Made by a program: the position numbers and the translations under genes
Assembly (NCBI GenBank): GCA_025267735.1
Contig: CM046307.1
Location: 53,005,395 to 53,069,394 of the forward strand
Source: Mactra quadrangularis
Lineage: Eukaryota; Mollusca; Bivalvia; Venerida; Mactridae
Length of the DNA stretch: 64,000 nucleotides
Direction of reading: 5' to 3'
Part shown: positions 36,201 through 48,200 of the stretch, piece by piece
How the letters are laid out: each line of letters opens with the position of its first letter
Position numbering within the stretch: position 1 is the first letter of the stretch
The notes under the pieces: model-generated
Seen by the model: only the letters and a program-made list of their open reading frames with translations
Database searches by the model: none
What the model was told of the DNA's origin: nothing

Positions 36201-39200
36201 GAACTGAAATTGAATATCGAACCAGCTCGACGTTCGACATTCGCCAAAATTATCCAAATATCGAACTGAGATTGAATATCGAACCAGCTCGACGTTCGAC
36301 ATTCGAATATCGAAATGAAATGGAATATCGAACCAGTTCGACGTTCGACATTCATTTATAATAGCCCGAATGTAGTTCTGAGGTTGAATATCGAACCAGC
36401 TCGACGTTCGACATTCGAATATCGAAATGAAATGGAATATCGAACCAGTTCGACGTTCGACATTCATTTATAATAGCCCGAATGTAGTACTGAGGTTGAA
36501 TATCGAACCAGCTCGACGTTCGACATTCATTATTAACAATAATGCGAATGTCGTTCTGTGGTTGAATATCGAACCAGCTCGACGTTCGACATTCATTAAT
36601 AATAGTCTGAATGTAGTTCTGAGGTTGAATATCGAACCAGCTCGACGTTCGACATTCATTAATAATAGCCCGAATGTAGTTCTGTGTTTGAATATCGAAC
36701 CAGCTCGACGTTCGACATTCATTAATAACAATAATGCGAATGTAGTTCTGTGGTTGAATATCGAACCAGATCGACGTTCGACATTCATTCATAATAGCCC
36801 GAATGTAGTTCTGTGGTTGAATATCGAACCAGCTCGACGTTCGACATTCATTAATAATAGCCCGAACTTAGTTCTGTGGTTGAATATCGAACCAGCTCGA
36901 CGTTCGACATTCAATAATAATAGCCCGAATGTAGTTCTGTGGTTGAATATCGAACCAGCTCGACGTTCGACATTCATTAGCCCGAATGTAGTTCTGAGGT
37001 TGAATATCGAACCAGCTCGACGTTCGACATTCATTAATAATAGTCCGAATGTAGTTCTAAGGTTGAATATCGAACCAGTTCGACGTTCGACATTCATTAA
37101 TGATAATGATGCGAATGTAGTTCTGAGATTGAATATCGAACCATCTCGACGTTCGACATTCATAAAAGATAGTCCGAATGTAGTTTTGAGTTTGAATATC
37201 GAACCAGCTCGACGTTCGACATTCATTAATAATAGTCCGAATGTAGTTCTGAGGTTGAATATCGAACCAGCTCGACGTTCGACATTCATTAATTATAGTC
37301 CGAATGTAGTTCTGAAGTTGAATATCGAACCAGTTCGACGTTCGACATTCATTAATAATAGTCCGAATGTAGTTCTGAGGTTGAATATCGAACCAGCTCG
37401 ACGTTCGACATTCATTAATAATAGTCCGAATGTAGTTCTGAAGTTGAATATCGAACCAGCTCGACGTTCGACATTCATTGATAATAGTCCGAATGTAGTT
37501 CTGAGGCTGAATATCGAACCAGTTCGACGTTCGACATTCATTAATGATAATGATGCGAATGTAGTTCGAGATTGAATATCGAACCAGCTCGACGTTCGAC
37601 ATTCATAAAAGATAGTCCGAATGTAGTTCTGAGGTTAAATATCGAACCAGTTCGACGTTCGACATTCATTAATAATAGTCCGAATGTAGTTCTGAGGTTG
37701 AATATCGAACCAGCTCGACGTTCGACATTCATTAATAAAAGTCTGAATGTAGTTCTGAAGTTGAATATCGAACCAGCTCGACGTTCGACATTCATTAATA
37801 ATAGTCCGAATGTAGTTCTGATGTTGAATATCGAACCAGTTCGACGTTCGACATTCAAAAATAATAGTCCGAATGTAGTTTTGAGGTTGAATATCGAACC
37901 AGCTCGACGTTCGACATTCATTAATAATAGTCCGAATGTAGTTCTGAGGTTGAATATCGAACCAACTCGACGTTCGACATTCATTAATAATAGTCCGAAT
38001 GTAGTTCTGAAGTTGAATATCGAACCAGTCTGACGTTCGGACGACTTGTTTCAGCGGGGATACCTCGATTGGGCCCTTGGCCGCGCTTGAATCAGTGGAG
38101 CACGGCCTGTTTCTGCGGGGAAAACCTCGGCTTGGCCCTGGGCGGCGCTGGAATCAGCGGCATGCGGCTTGGATCAGCGGGGGAACCTCGGCTGGGCACT
38201 CGGACGGGGCTTCAATTGGCTCTGTGGGCTCTGTGGGCCTTCTACCGGGGTCTACGCGGTCTGCCGCTAATACCTGCCTGGTTGGCTTGATTTTAGCGGA
38301 GGCAAGCAAGGGACACCGGGGTTTACCTCGGCTGCAAGCCAGGCGCGCTTGTATCAGCGACGGACGGCTTGATTCGGCGGGGAAACATCGGCTGGGCCCT
38401 TGGTCGCACTTGAATCAGCGGAGCACGGCTTGTTTAAGCGGGGAAAGCCCGGCTAGACCTTCGGCCGCGCTTGAATCAGCGGCGAACGGCTTGTTTCAGC
38501 GGAGAAACCTCGGCTGGACCCTTGGTCGCGCTTGAATCAGCGGAGCACGGCCTGTTTCAGCGGGGAAACCTCGGCTGGGCCCTGGGCGGCGCTGGAATCA
38601 GCGGCAGGCGGCTTGGATCAGCGGGGAATCTCGGCTGGGCTCTGCTCGACGTTGATGCGAATGTAGTTCTGAAGTTGAATATCGAACCAGCTCGACGTTC
38701 GACATTCATTAATAATAGTCCGAATGTAGTTCTGAGGTTGAATATCGAACCAGCTCGACGTTCGACATTCATTAATAATACTAATGGGAATGTAGTTCTG
38801 AGGTTGAATATCGAACCAGTTCGACGTTCGACATTCATTAATAATAGTCCGAATGTAGTTTTGAGGTTGAATATCGAACCAGTTCGACGTTCGACATTCA
38901 TTAATAATAGTCTGAATGTAGTTCTAAGGTTGAATATCGAACCAGTTCGACGTTCGACATTCATTAATGATAATGATGCGAATGTAGTTCTGAGATTGAA
39001 TATCGAACCAGCTCGACGTTCGACATTCATAAAAGATAGTCCGAATGTAGTTTTGAGTTTGAATATCGAACTAGCTCGACGTTCGACATTCATTAATAAT
39101 AGTCCGAATGTAGTTCTGAGGTTGAATATCGAACCAGCTCGACGTTCGACATTCATTAATAAAAGTCTGAATGTAGTTCTGAAGTTGAATATCGAACCAG

Positions 39201-42200
39201 CTCGACGTTCGACATTCATTAATAATACTAATGCGAATGTAGTTCTGAGGTTGAATATCGAACCAGTTCGACGTTCGACATTCATTAATAATAGTCCGCA
39301 TGTAGTTCTGAGGTTGAATATCGAACCAGCTCGACGTTCGACATTCATTAATAATAGTCCGAATGTAGTTCTGAAGTTGAATATCGAACCAGCTCGACGT
39401 TCGACATTCATTGATAATAGTCCGAATGTAGTTCTGAGGCTGAATATCGAACCAGTTCGACGTTCGACATTCATTCATGATAATAATGCGAATGCAGTTC
39501 TGAGGTTGAATATCGAACTAGTTCGACGTTCGACATTCATTAATAATAGTCCGAATGTAGTTCTGATGTTGAATATCGAACCAGCTCGACGTTCGATATT
39601 CATTGATAATAATCCGAATTTTGTTCTGCGGTTGAATATCGAACCAGGTCGACGTTCGACATTCATTAATAATAGTCAGAAAGTAGTTCTGAAGTTCAAT
39701 ATCGAACCAGCTTGATGTTCGACATTCATTAATTATAGTCCGAATATAGTTCTGAGGTTGAATATCGAACCAGTTCGACGTTCGACATTCATTAACAATA
39801 ATGATGCGAAGCCTATACTGGGCACTAGGCCGCGCATGAATCAGCGGAGCACGGCTTGTTTCAGCGAGGAAACCTCGGCTGTGCCCTGGGCGGCGCTAGA
39901 ATCAGCGGCAGGCGGCCTGGATAAGCGGGGGAACCTCGGCTGGGCACCCGGTCGGGGCTTCAGCGGGCTCTGCGGGCTTCTACCGGGGTCTACGCGGCCT
40001 GCCGATGATACGCGCCTGTCTGGCTTGATTTCAGCAGAGGCAAGCAAGGGACACCGGGGTTTACCTCGGCTGCAAGCCAGGCGCGCTTGAATCAGCGGCG
40101 GACGGCTTGATTTGGCGGGGAAACATCGGCTGGGGCCTTGGTCGCGCTTGAATCAGCGGAGCACGGCTTGTTTCAGCGGGGAAAGCCCGGCTGGGCATTC
40201 GGCCGCGCTTGAATCAGCGGCGGACGGCTTGTTTCAGCGGGGATACCTCGGCTGGATCCTTGGCCGCGCTTGAATCAGCGGAGCACGGCTTGTTTCAGCG
40301 GGGAAAGCCCAGCTTGTCCCTTGGCAGCGCTTGAATCAGCGGCGGACGGCTTGGATCAGCGGGGAAACCTCGACTGGGCCCTTGGCCGCGTTGAATCAGC
40401 GCCAGGCGCTCTTGAATCCGCGGCGGACGGCTTATTCCAGCGGGGAAACCTCGGATGGGCACTCTGCCGGGGCTTTATCGGGCTCCGCGGGCCCTTAACG
40501 AGGGTCTATGTGGCCTGCTACCGATATCGGTCTGGCGCGTTTGATTTCAGCGGAGGCAAGGACGGGACACCAGGGTTTACCTCGGCTGCAAGCCAGGGGC
40601 GCTTGAATCAGCATCAGACGGCTTGTTTCAGCGGGGAAACATCGGCTGGGCCCTTGGCCGCGCTTGAATCAGCGGAGCACGGCCTCTTTCAGCGGGTAAA
40701 CCTCGGCTGGGCCCTTGGCCGCGCTTGAACCAGCGGCAGGCGGCTTGGATCAACGGGGGAACATCGGCTGGGTACTCGGCCGGGGCTTCATCGGGCTTTG
40801 CGGGTCCGTTACTGGGGTCTACGCGGATTGTCGCTGATATCGGCCTGGCTCGCTTGATTTTAGCGGGGTTAAGCACGGGACACCGAATATACCTCCTCTG
40901 TTGGTCGCAACCCGTTTCGGCGACTAAAAAAGTGCAGTTAATTATTCATTGTTCTTTTATTTACACCATTGATGCACGATTGATGATCGCTCTCGTGCAG
41001 CACAGCGACGCTTCATATAAATAGGCATTTTTCGGAACTCCAAATTATGGGTTTCGTGCACAGGCGGTACAAAATCGGAATAAATCCAATTGTTCTCTGT
41101 ACATACTTTCATTGTAACGATAAAAGTTAGTTCGCCCGCCCGGCTAGCTCAGTCGGTAGCGAACAAGTCTTCTGATCGAGGTGTCGTGAGTTCGATTCAT
41201 GGGCGGGGCATACTGTCGTGAAGCTTGGTCATGAAATAATTTCTATTGTCATTCTCCCTTCTACCACTGATTCAAAATCATGTACGGCAGTTGTCAGTCA
41301 CTGACGGAAGTAGCGCCTAGTAACTGGTTAACAGCTAAATCCAGAGATTTAGGCTTTCAAGGAACGGTGAGTAGGTTGACTGACTGCCATGATATGACCT
41401 ATACAATGTGTTGCTGCGGCGTTTAATCCAATAAAACAAACACGCAACTAACACAAAAATTTGTTTGTACCACAAGTATCGTTTTTTCTCAACTGTCAGA
41501 ACATGAATAATTTCACGGTGAATGCGTTTATTAAAATCATTGTTGTAAAACATCCATGAGTTTCCGAAAGCGTGTATTATGATCAAGTTAAGCTGTTTAT
41601 GCCGTATGATATGTTTTAGTCGAGATATTTTTAATAACAATTAGGCCGCCAGTAAAAAAACAATGCATTCAGTCACCGTGAAATTATTCAAGCTTTGACA
41701 GTTGAGAAAAAACGGACAATAAAACCCCAAAAATTTGAATTCCGGATATAGTCTATTCATGTGATTGACTATATAATTTGTTAGCTAGATGTCTTAATAT
41801 TGTGTCAACAAAAATATTAAAAACAAATATTGCATGAATAAAAGTACTTCGATCCAAAGAAATTAAGTCAACAACCAATGTGCTAAATATTGAAAAAAAT
41901 ACATACGTCTAATATTATTAACGAATGTCAAATATCGAGCTGGTTCGATATTGAACCTTAGAACTACATTCGGACTATCATGAATGAATGTCGAACGTCG
42001 AACTGGTTCGATATTCAACCTCAGAACTACATTCTCATTATTAATTATTAATGAATGTCAAACGTCGAGCTGGTTCGATATTCAACTTCAGAACTACATT
42101 CGGACTATTATTAATGAATGTCGAACGTCGAGCTGGTTCGATATTCAACTTCAGAACTAAATTCGGACTATCATTAATGAATGTCGAACGTCGAGCTGGT

Positions 42201-45200
42201 TCGATATTCAATCTCAGAACTACAATCGGATTATTATTAATGAATGTCGAACGTCGAGCTGGTTCGATATTCAACTTCAGAACTACATTCGGACTATTAT
42301 TAATGAATGTCGAACGTCGAGCTGGTTCGATATTCAACCTCAAAACTAGATTCGGACTATTATTAATGAATGTCGAACGTCGAGCTGGTTCGATATTCAA
42401 CTTCAGAACTACATTCGGACTATAATGAATGAATGTCGAACGTCGAGCTGGTTCGATATTCAACCTCAGAACTACATTCGGATTATTATTAATGAATGTC
42501 ACATGTCGAGCTGGTTCGATATTCAACCTCAGAACTACATTCGGACTATTATTAATGAATGTCGAACGTCGAGCTGGTTCGATATTCAACTTCAGAACTA
42601 CATTCGCATCAACGTCGAGCAGAGCCCAGCCGAGATTCCCCGCTGATCCAAGCCGCCTGCCGCTGATTCCAGCGCCGCCCAGGGCTCAGCCGAGGTTCCC
42701 CCGCTGAAACAGGCCGTGCTCCGCTGATTCAAGCGCGGCCAAGGGTCCAGCCGAGGTTTCCCCGCTGAAACAAGCCGTCCGCCGCTGATTCAAGCGCGGC
42801 CGAAGGTCTAGCCGGGCATTCCCCGCTGAAACAAGCCGTGCTCCGCTGATTCAAGTGCGACCAAGGGCCCAGCCGATGTTTCCCCGCCGAATCAAGCCGT
42901 CCGCCGCTGATACAAGCGCGCCTGGCTTGCAGCCGAGGTAAACCCCGGTGTCCCTTGCTTGCCTCCGCTAAAATCAAGCCAACCAGGCAGGTATTAGCGG
43001 CAGGCCGCGTAGACCCCGGTAGAAGGCCCACAAAGCCAGCTGAAGCCCCGTCCGAGTGCCCAGCCGAGGTTCCCCCGCTGATCCAAGCCGCATGCCGCTG
43101 ATTCGAGCGCCGCCAAGGGCCAAGACGAGGTTTTCCCCGCAGAAACAGGCCGTGCTCCACTGATTCAAGCGCGGCCAAGGGCCCAATCGAGGTATCCCCG
43201 CTGAAACAAGTCGTCCGAACGTCGGACTGGTTCGATATTCAACCACAGAACTACATTCGGACTATTATTAATGAATGTCGAACGTCGAGCTGGTTCGATA
43301 TTCAACCTCAGAACTACATTCAGACTATTTTTAATGAATGTCGAACGTCGAACTGGTTCGATATTCAATTTTAGAACTACATTCGCATCATTATTGCTAA
43401 TGAATGTCGAACTTAGAGCTGGTTCGATATTCAACATCAGAACTACATTCGGACTATTATTAATGAATGTCGAACGTCGAGCTGGTTCGATATTCAACCT
43501 CAGAGCTACATTCGGACTATTATTAATGAATGTCGAACGTCGAGCTGGTTCGATATTCAACCTCAGAGCTACATTCGGTCTATTATTAATGAATGTCGAA
43601 CGTCGAGCTGGTTCGATAATCAATCTCAGAACTACATTCGCATCATTATCATTAATGAATGTCGAACGTCGAACTGGTTCGATATTCAACCTCAGAACTA
43701 CATTCGCATTAGTATTATTAATGAATGTCGAACGTCGAGCTGGTTCGATATTCAACATCAGAACTACATTCGGATTATTATTAATGAATGTCGAACGTCG
43801 AACTGGTTCGATATTCAACTTCAGAACTACATTCAGACTTTTATTAATGAATGTCGAACGTCGAGCTGGTTCGATATTCAACCTCAGAACTACATTCGGA
43901 CTTTTATTAATGAATGTCGAACGTCGAACTGGTTCGATATTTAACTCAGAACTACATTCGGACTATCTTTTATGAATGTCGAACGTCGAGCTGGTTCGAT
44001 ATTCAATCTCAGAACTACATTCGCATCATTATCATTAATGAATGTCGAACGTCGAACTGGTTCGATATTCAACCTTAGAACTACATTTGGACTATTATTA
44101 ATGAATGTCGAACGTCGAACTGGTTCGATATTCAACCTCAAAACTACATTCGGACTATTATTAATGAATGTCGAACGTCGACCTCGTTCGATATTCAACT
44201 TCAGAACTACATTCGCATCAACGTCGAGCAGAGCCCAGCCGAGATTCCCCGCTGATCCAAGCCGCCTGCCGCTGGTTCCACCGCCGCCCAGGGCCCAGCC
44301 GAGGTTCCCCCGCTGAAACAGGCCGTGCTCCGCTGATTCAAGCGCGGTCAAGGATCCAGCCGAGGTTTCCCCGCTGAAACAAGCCGTCCGCCGCTGATTC
44401 AAGCGCGGCCGAAGGTCTAGCCGGGCATTCCCCGCTGAAACAAGCCGTGCTCCGCTGATTCAAGTGCGACCAAGGGCCCAGCCGATGTTTCCCCGCCGAA
44501 TCAAGCCGTCCGCCGCTGATACAAGCGCGCCTGGCTTGCAGCCGAGGTAAACCACAGTGTCCCTTGCTTGCCTCCGCTAAAATCAAGCCAACCAGGCAGG
44601 TATTAGCGGCAGGCCGCGTAGACCCCGGTAGAAGGCCCACAGAGCCCGCAGAGCCAGCTGAAGCCCCGTCCGAGTGCTCAGCCGAGGTTCCTCCGCTGAT
44701 CCAAGCCGCATGCCGCTGATTCCAGCGCCGCCCAGGGCCAAGCCGAGGTTTTCCCCGCAGAAACAGGCCGTGCTCCACTGATTCAAGCGCGGCCAAGGGC
44801 CCAATCGAGGTATCCCCGCTGAAACAAGTCGTCCGAACGTCAGACTGGTTCGATATTCAACCACAGAAGTACATTCGGACTATTATTAATGAATGTCGAA
44901 CGTCGAGCTGGTTCGATATTCAACCTCAGAACTACATTCGGACTATTATTAATGAATGTCGAACGTCGAGCTGGTTCGATATTCAATCTCAGAACTACAT
45001 TCGCATCAAAATCATTAATGAATGTCGAACGTCGAACTGGTTCGATATTCAACCTTAGAACTACATTCGGACTATTATTAATGAATGTCGAACGTCGAGC
45101 TGGTTCGATATTCAACCTCAAAACTACATTCGGACTATTATTAATGAATGTCGAACGTCGAACTGGTTCGATATTCAACATCAGAACTACATTCGGATTA

Positions 45201-48200
45201 TTATTAATGAATGTCGAACGTCGAGCTGGTTCGATATTCAACTTCAGAACTACATTCAGACTTTTATTAATGAATGTCGAACGTCGAGCTGGTTCGATAT
45301 TCAACCTCAGAACTACATTCGGACTATTATTAATGAATGTCGAACGTCGAACTGGTTCGATATTCAACCTCAGAACTACATTCGGACTATCTTTTATGAA
45401 TGTCGAACGTCGAGCTGGTTCGATATTCAATCTCGAACTACATTCGCATCATTATCATTAATGAATGTCGAACGTCGAACTGGTTCGATATTCAACCTTA
45501 GAACTACATTCGGACTATTATTAATGAATGTCGAACGTCGAACTGGTTCGATATTCAACCACAGAACTACATTCGGACTATTATCAATGAATGTCGAACG
45601 TCGAACTGGTTCGATATTCAACCTCAAAACTACATTCGGACTATTATCAATGAATGTCGAACGTCGAGCTGGTTCGATATTCAACCTTAGAACTACATTC
45701 GGACTATTATTAATGAATGTCGAACGTCGAACTGGTTCGATATTCAACCTCAAAACTACATTCGGACTATTATTAATGAATGTCGAACGTCGAACTGGTT
45801 CGATATTCAACCTCAGAACTACATTCGCATTAGTATTATTAATGAATGTCGAACGTCGAGCTGGTTCGATATTCAACCTCAGAACTACATTCGGACTATT
45901 ATTAATGAATGTCGAACGTCGAGCTGGTTCGATATTCAACTTCAGAACTACATTCAGACTTTTATCAATGAATGTCGAACGTCGAGCTGGTTCGATATTC
46001 AACCTCAGAACTACATTCGGACTATTAGTAATGAATGTCGAACGTCGAACTGGTTCGATATTCAACCTCAGAACTACATTCGGACTATCTTTTATGAATG
46101 TCGAACGTCGAACTGGTTCGATATTCAACCTTAGAACTACATTCGGACTATTATTAATGAATGTCGAACGTCGAACTGGTTCGATATTCAACCTCAAAAC
46201 TACATTCGGACTATTATTAATGAATGTCGAACGTCGAACTGGTTCGATATTCAACCTCAGAACTACATTCCCATTAGTATTATTAATGAATGTCGAACGT
46301 CGAGCTGGTTCGATATTCAATCTCAGAACTACATTCGCATCATTATCATTAATGAATGTCGAACGTCGAACTGGTTCGATATTCAACCTTAGAACTACAT
46401 TCGGACTATTATTAATAAATGTCGAACGTCGAACTGGTTCGATATTCAACCTTAGAACTACATTCGGACTATTATTAATGAATGTCGAACGTCGAACTGG
46501 TTCGATATTCAACCTCAAAACTACATTCGGACTATTATTAATGAATGTCGAACGTCGAACTGGTTCGATATTCAACCTCAGAACTACATTCCCATTAGTA
46601 TTATTAATGAATGTCGAACGTCGAGCTGGTTCGATATTCAACCTCAGAACTACATTCGGACTATTATTAATGAATGTCGAACGTCGAGCTGGTTCGATAT
46701 TCAACTTCTGTTCGATATTGGCACATTATGCAAATGTCGAACGTCGAACTGGTTCGATATTCGATATTGAATATCGAATATCGAACGTCGAATGTTGTGC
46801 TAAGTTATTGGAGCTTATAAATTAAATAAAGATAAAAATGTAATTTTCTTCACTATTTTCAGGACAGTTACAATATTATATTCGTTGATTGGAGACAAGG
46901 GGCTAAACAATTGTATTACAAATCAGTAGCCAACATTCGTGTGGTGGGTGCACAAGTTGCTCAGCTGTTAAAAGTGTTCAAGAATCTTTATGATATAGAC
47001 CCAAGTGACGTCCATATAATTGGACACAGTCTAGGAGCGCATGCAGCCGGCTTTGCTGGGGAGTATTTGGAAAATATTGGACGAATAACAGGTATTAAAA
47101 ACCCACTATTTTGTTTGTAAGAGTATGAAAAAATAATACCATTTTATATCGAAGAATGTATATTCTATATACAATGTACGTATACACTGTATATCATGCT
47201 GCTGTAGCGGAGATTGGGTATATACAGTGTACAATTTCTGCAATCCGCATAAAATGCAAATTTAGTCCTCTTTTACCAAAATTCATTTTTTGCTGTTGTT
47301 TTGTTGTTTTTTGTTTTTAAAGTCGTATTCAACATATGTTAAGGTCATATATACGACGGTCAGCTCCTACTATAGGTTTCCTGGACACTTTTCTTTTACC
47401 AGTGCTAACTTACCCTACCACGAGGCCGATAACTTATGTATAGGGTATGACCTACCGCGACCGGGCTCGAACCCACGATCTCCAGATTCGAAGTCAGACA
47501 TGCTAACAACTACGCCACGGCCGCGGCTTCATTTTTTGCCAATATCGCAGAACTGCGCCATGTATGATTAAAGTTAAAATTTGTACTTATACCACTGTTT
47601 CAGAGTCTAGATTATATTGTTTATTATACGTGTAAAAGTAGTATTTTTGGACAGTTGTGTGACTTTCTTTATTCGTCGATCAGTTTCATAGAATTTAAAT
47701 GCCGTGAGGCTGGCTGACGGAGAAAGTGGACTATTTTACTGTTATAGAACGACTACCTATCATTCTAATGGTTGTTTTGTAGTTTTTGTTCATTATAAAT
47801 TATTACACCCCAGTTACACATACGGTCGGACTTAAATCGGTCCTTAATCGGTTAATCATATCTCTCATCTGATCGGTTGTCATCGGTAACTGCATTTTAG
47901 ACTTAATGTGTAACAGAGTAATGGCGATGGAGATTGGTTATAGATCGTTTTTTCGTTTTTTTTTCCAGTTCAGCACCGACGAACACCGATTTAGCACCGA
48001 CGTTTCCGATTAGCCGTCGATTTATCACTTATCACAAGCTATTTTGAAAAGATGAGTTTTATCGTTGAAAACTAACCATCTTTCCCATCGGGGATTCATA
48101 TTTGTACATCGGTGGCTTATCAGAGGCATATTGGTGATATCGGTCAAAGACAGCTTGTCAATCGGTAATTAGTTTGAAATTTTTACCGATCGAGAATTTT

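Larger units (their letters stand above)
40896..41924. other. Low-copy centre of foldback element with nested insertions
   Basis: AT-rich DNA between the arms. Pieces of the GAATTCCGGATATAGTC MITE (about 41022-41110 and 41724-41756) are separated by a SINE and a TTGTTCG-family MITE. The element therefore carries, or has been hit by, ordinary local transposons. Confidence 0.65.
36099..46815. mobile_element. Giant foldback-type transposon, 10,717 bp
   Basis: The left end, 36099-36126, begins AGGTCCAATAACTTGG; the right end, read on the opposite strand, begins AGCTCCAATAACTTAG. They agree at 26 of 28 positions. Flanked by a 9-bp direct repeat and absent from the same intron of lipase B. Order: terminal segment, 63-bp array, GC block, array, large GC block, low-copy centre with nested elements, then inverted array, GC block, array, GC block, array, terminal segment. 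No transposase-like ORF recognised. Foldback (FB) elements of Drosophila also have long inverted ends made of short tandem repeats and 9-bp target duplications, so this is the nearest known architecture. Autonomous partner unknown. A locally grown palindrome is a less likely alternative given the target duplication and empty site. Confidence 0.88.

Noticed and set aside
36427..39715. Long plus-strand ORFs (382 and 414 codons) with a 21-residue repeat resembling a repetitive structural protein
   Set aside because: They are translations of the 63-bp minisatellite. Equally long frames are open on the opposite strand, frames shift with spacer variants, and the region lies inside a mobile element in an intron.
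38069..45000. GC-rich ORFs (e.g. 38077-38535, 42729-43178, 44338-44796) as conserved genes
   Set aside because: Tandem repeats of about 60 bp, open in several frames and always bounded by array junctions. Their conservation reflects duplication of the block.
36201..46709. CRISPR array
   Set aside because: Spacers are near-identical and short, units are 63 bp throughout, arrays are inverted copies, and the host is a eukaryote.
45427..46825. 425- and 454-codon ORFs on opposite strands
   Set aside because: Same minisatellite effect in the inverted arm; no start context, splice structure or protein-like composition change.
47046..47120. Lipase A truncated after exon 3 at the in-frame stop near 47118
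   Set aside because: The donor ACAG|GTATT at 47091 restores the GRITGLDPAGP motif with exon 4; the extra codons are intron read-through.
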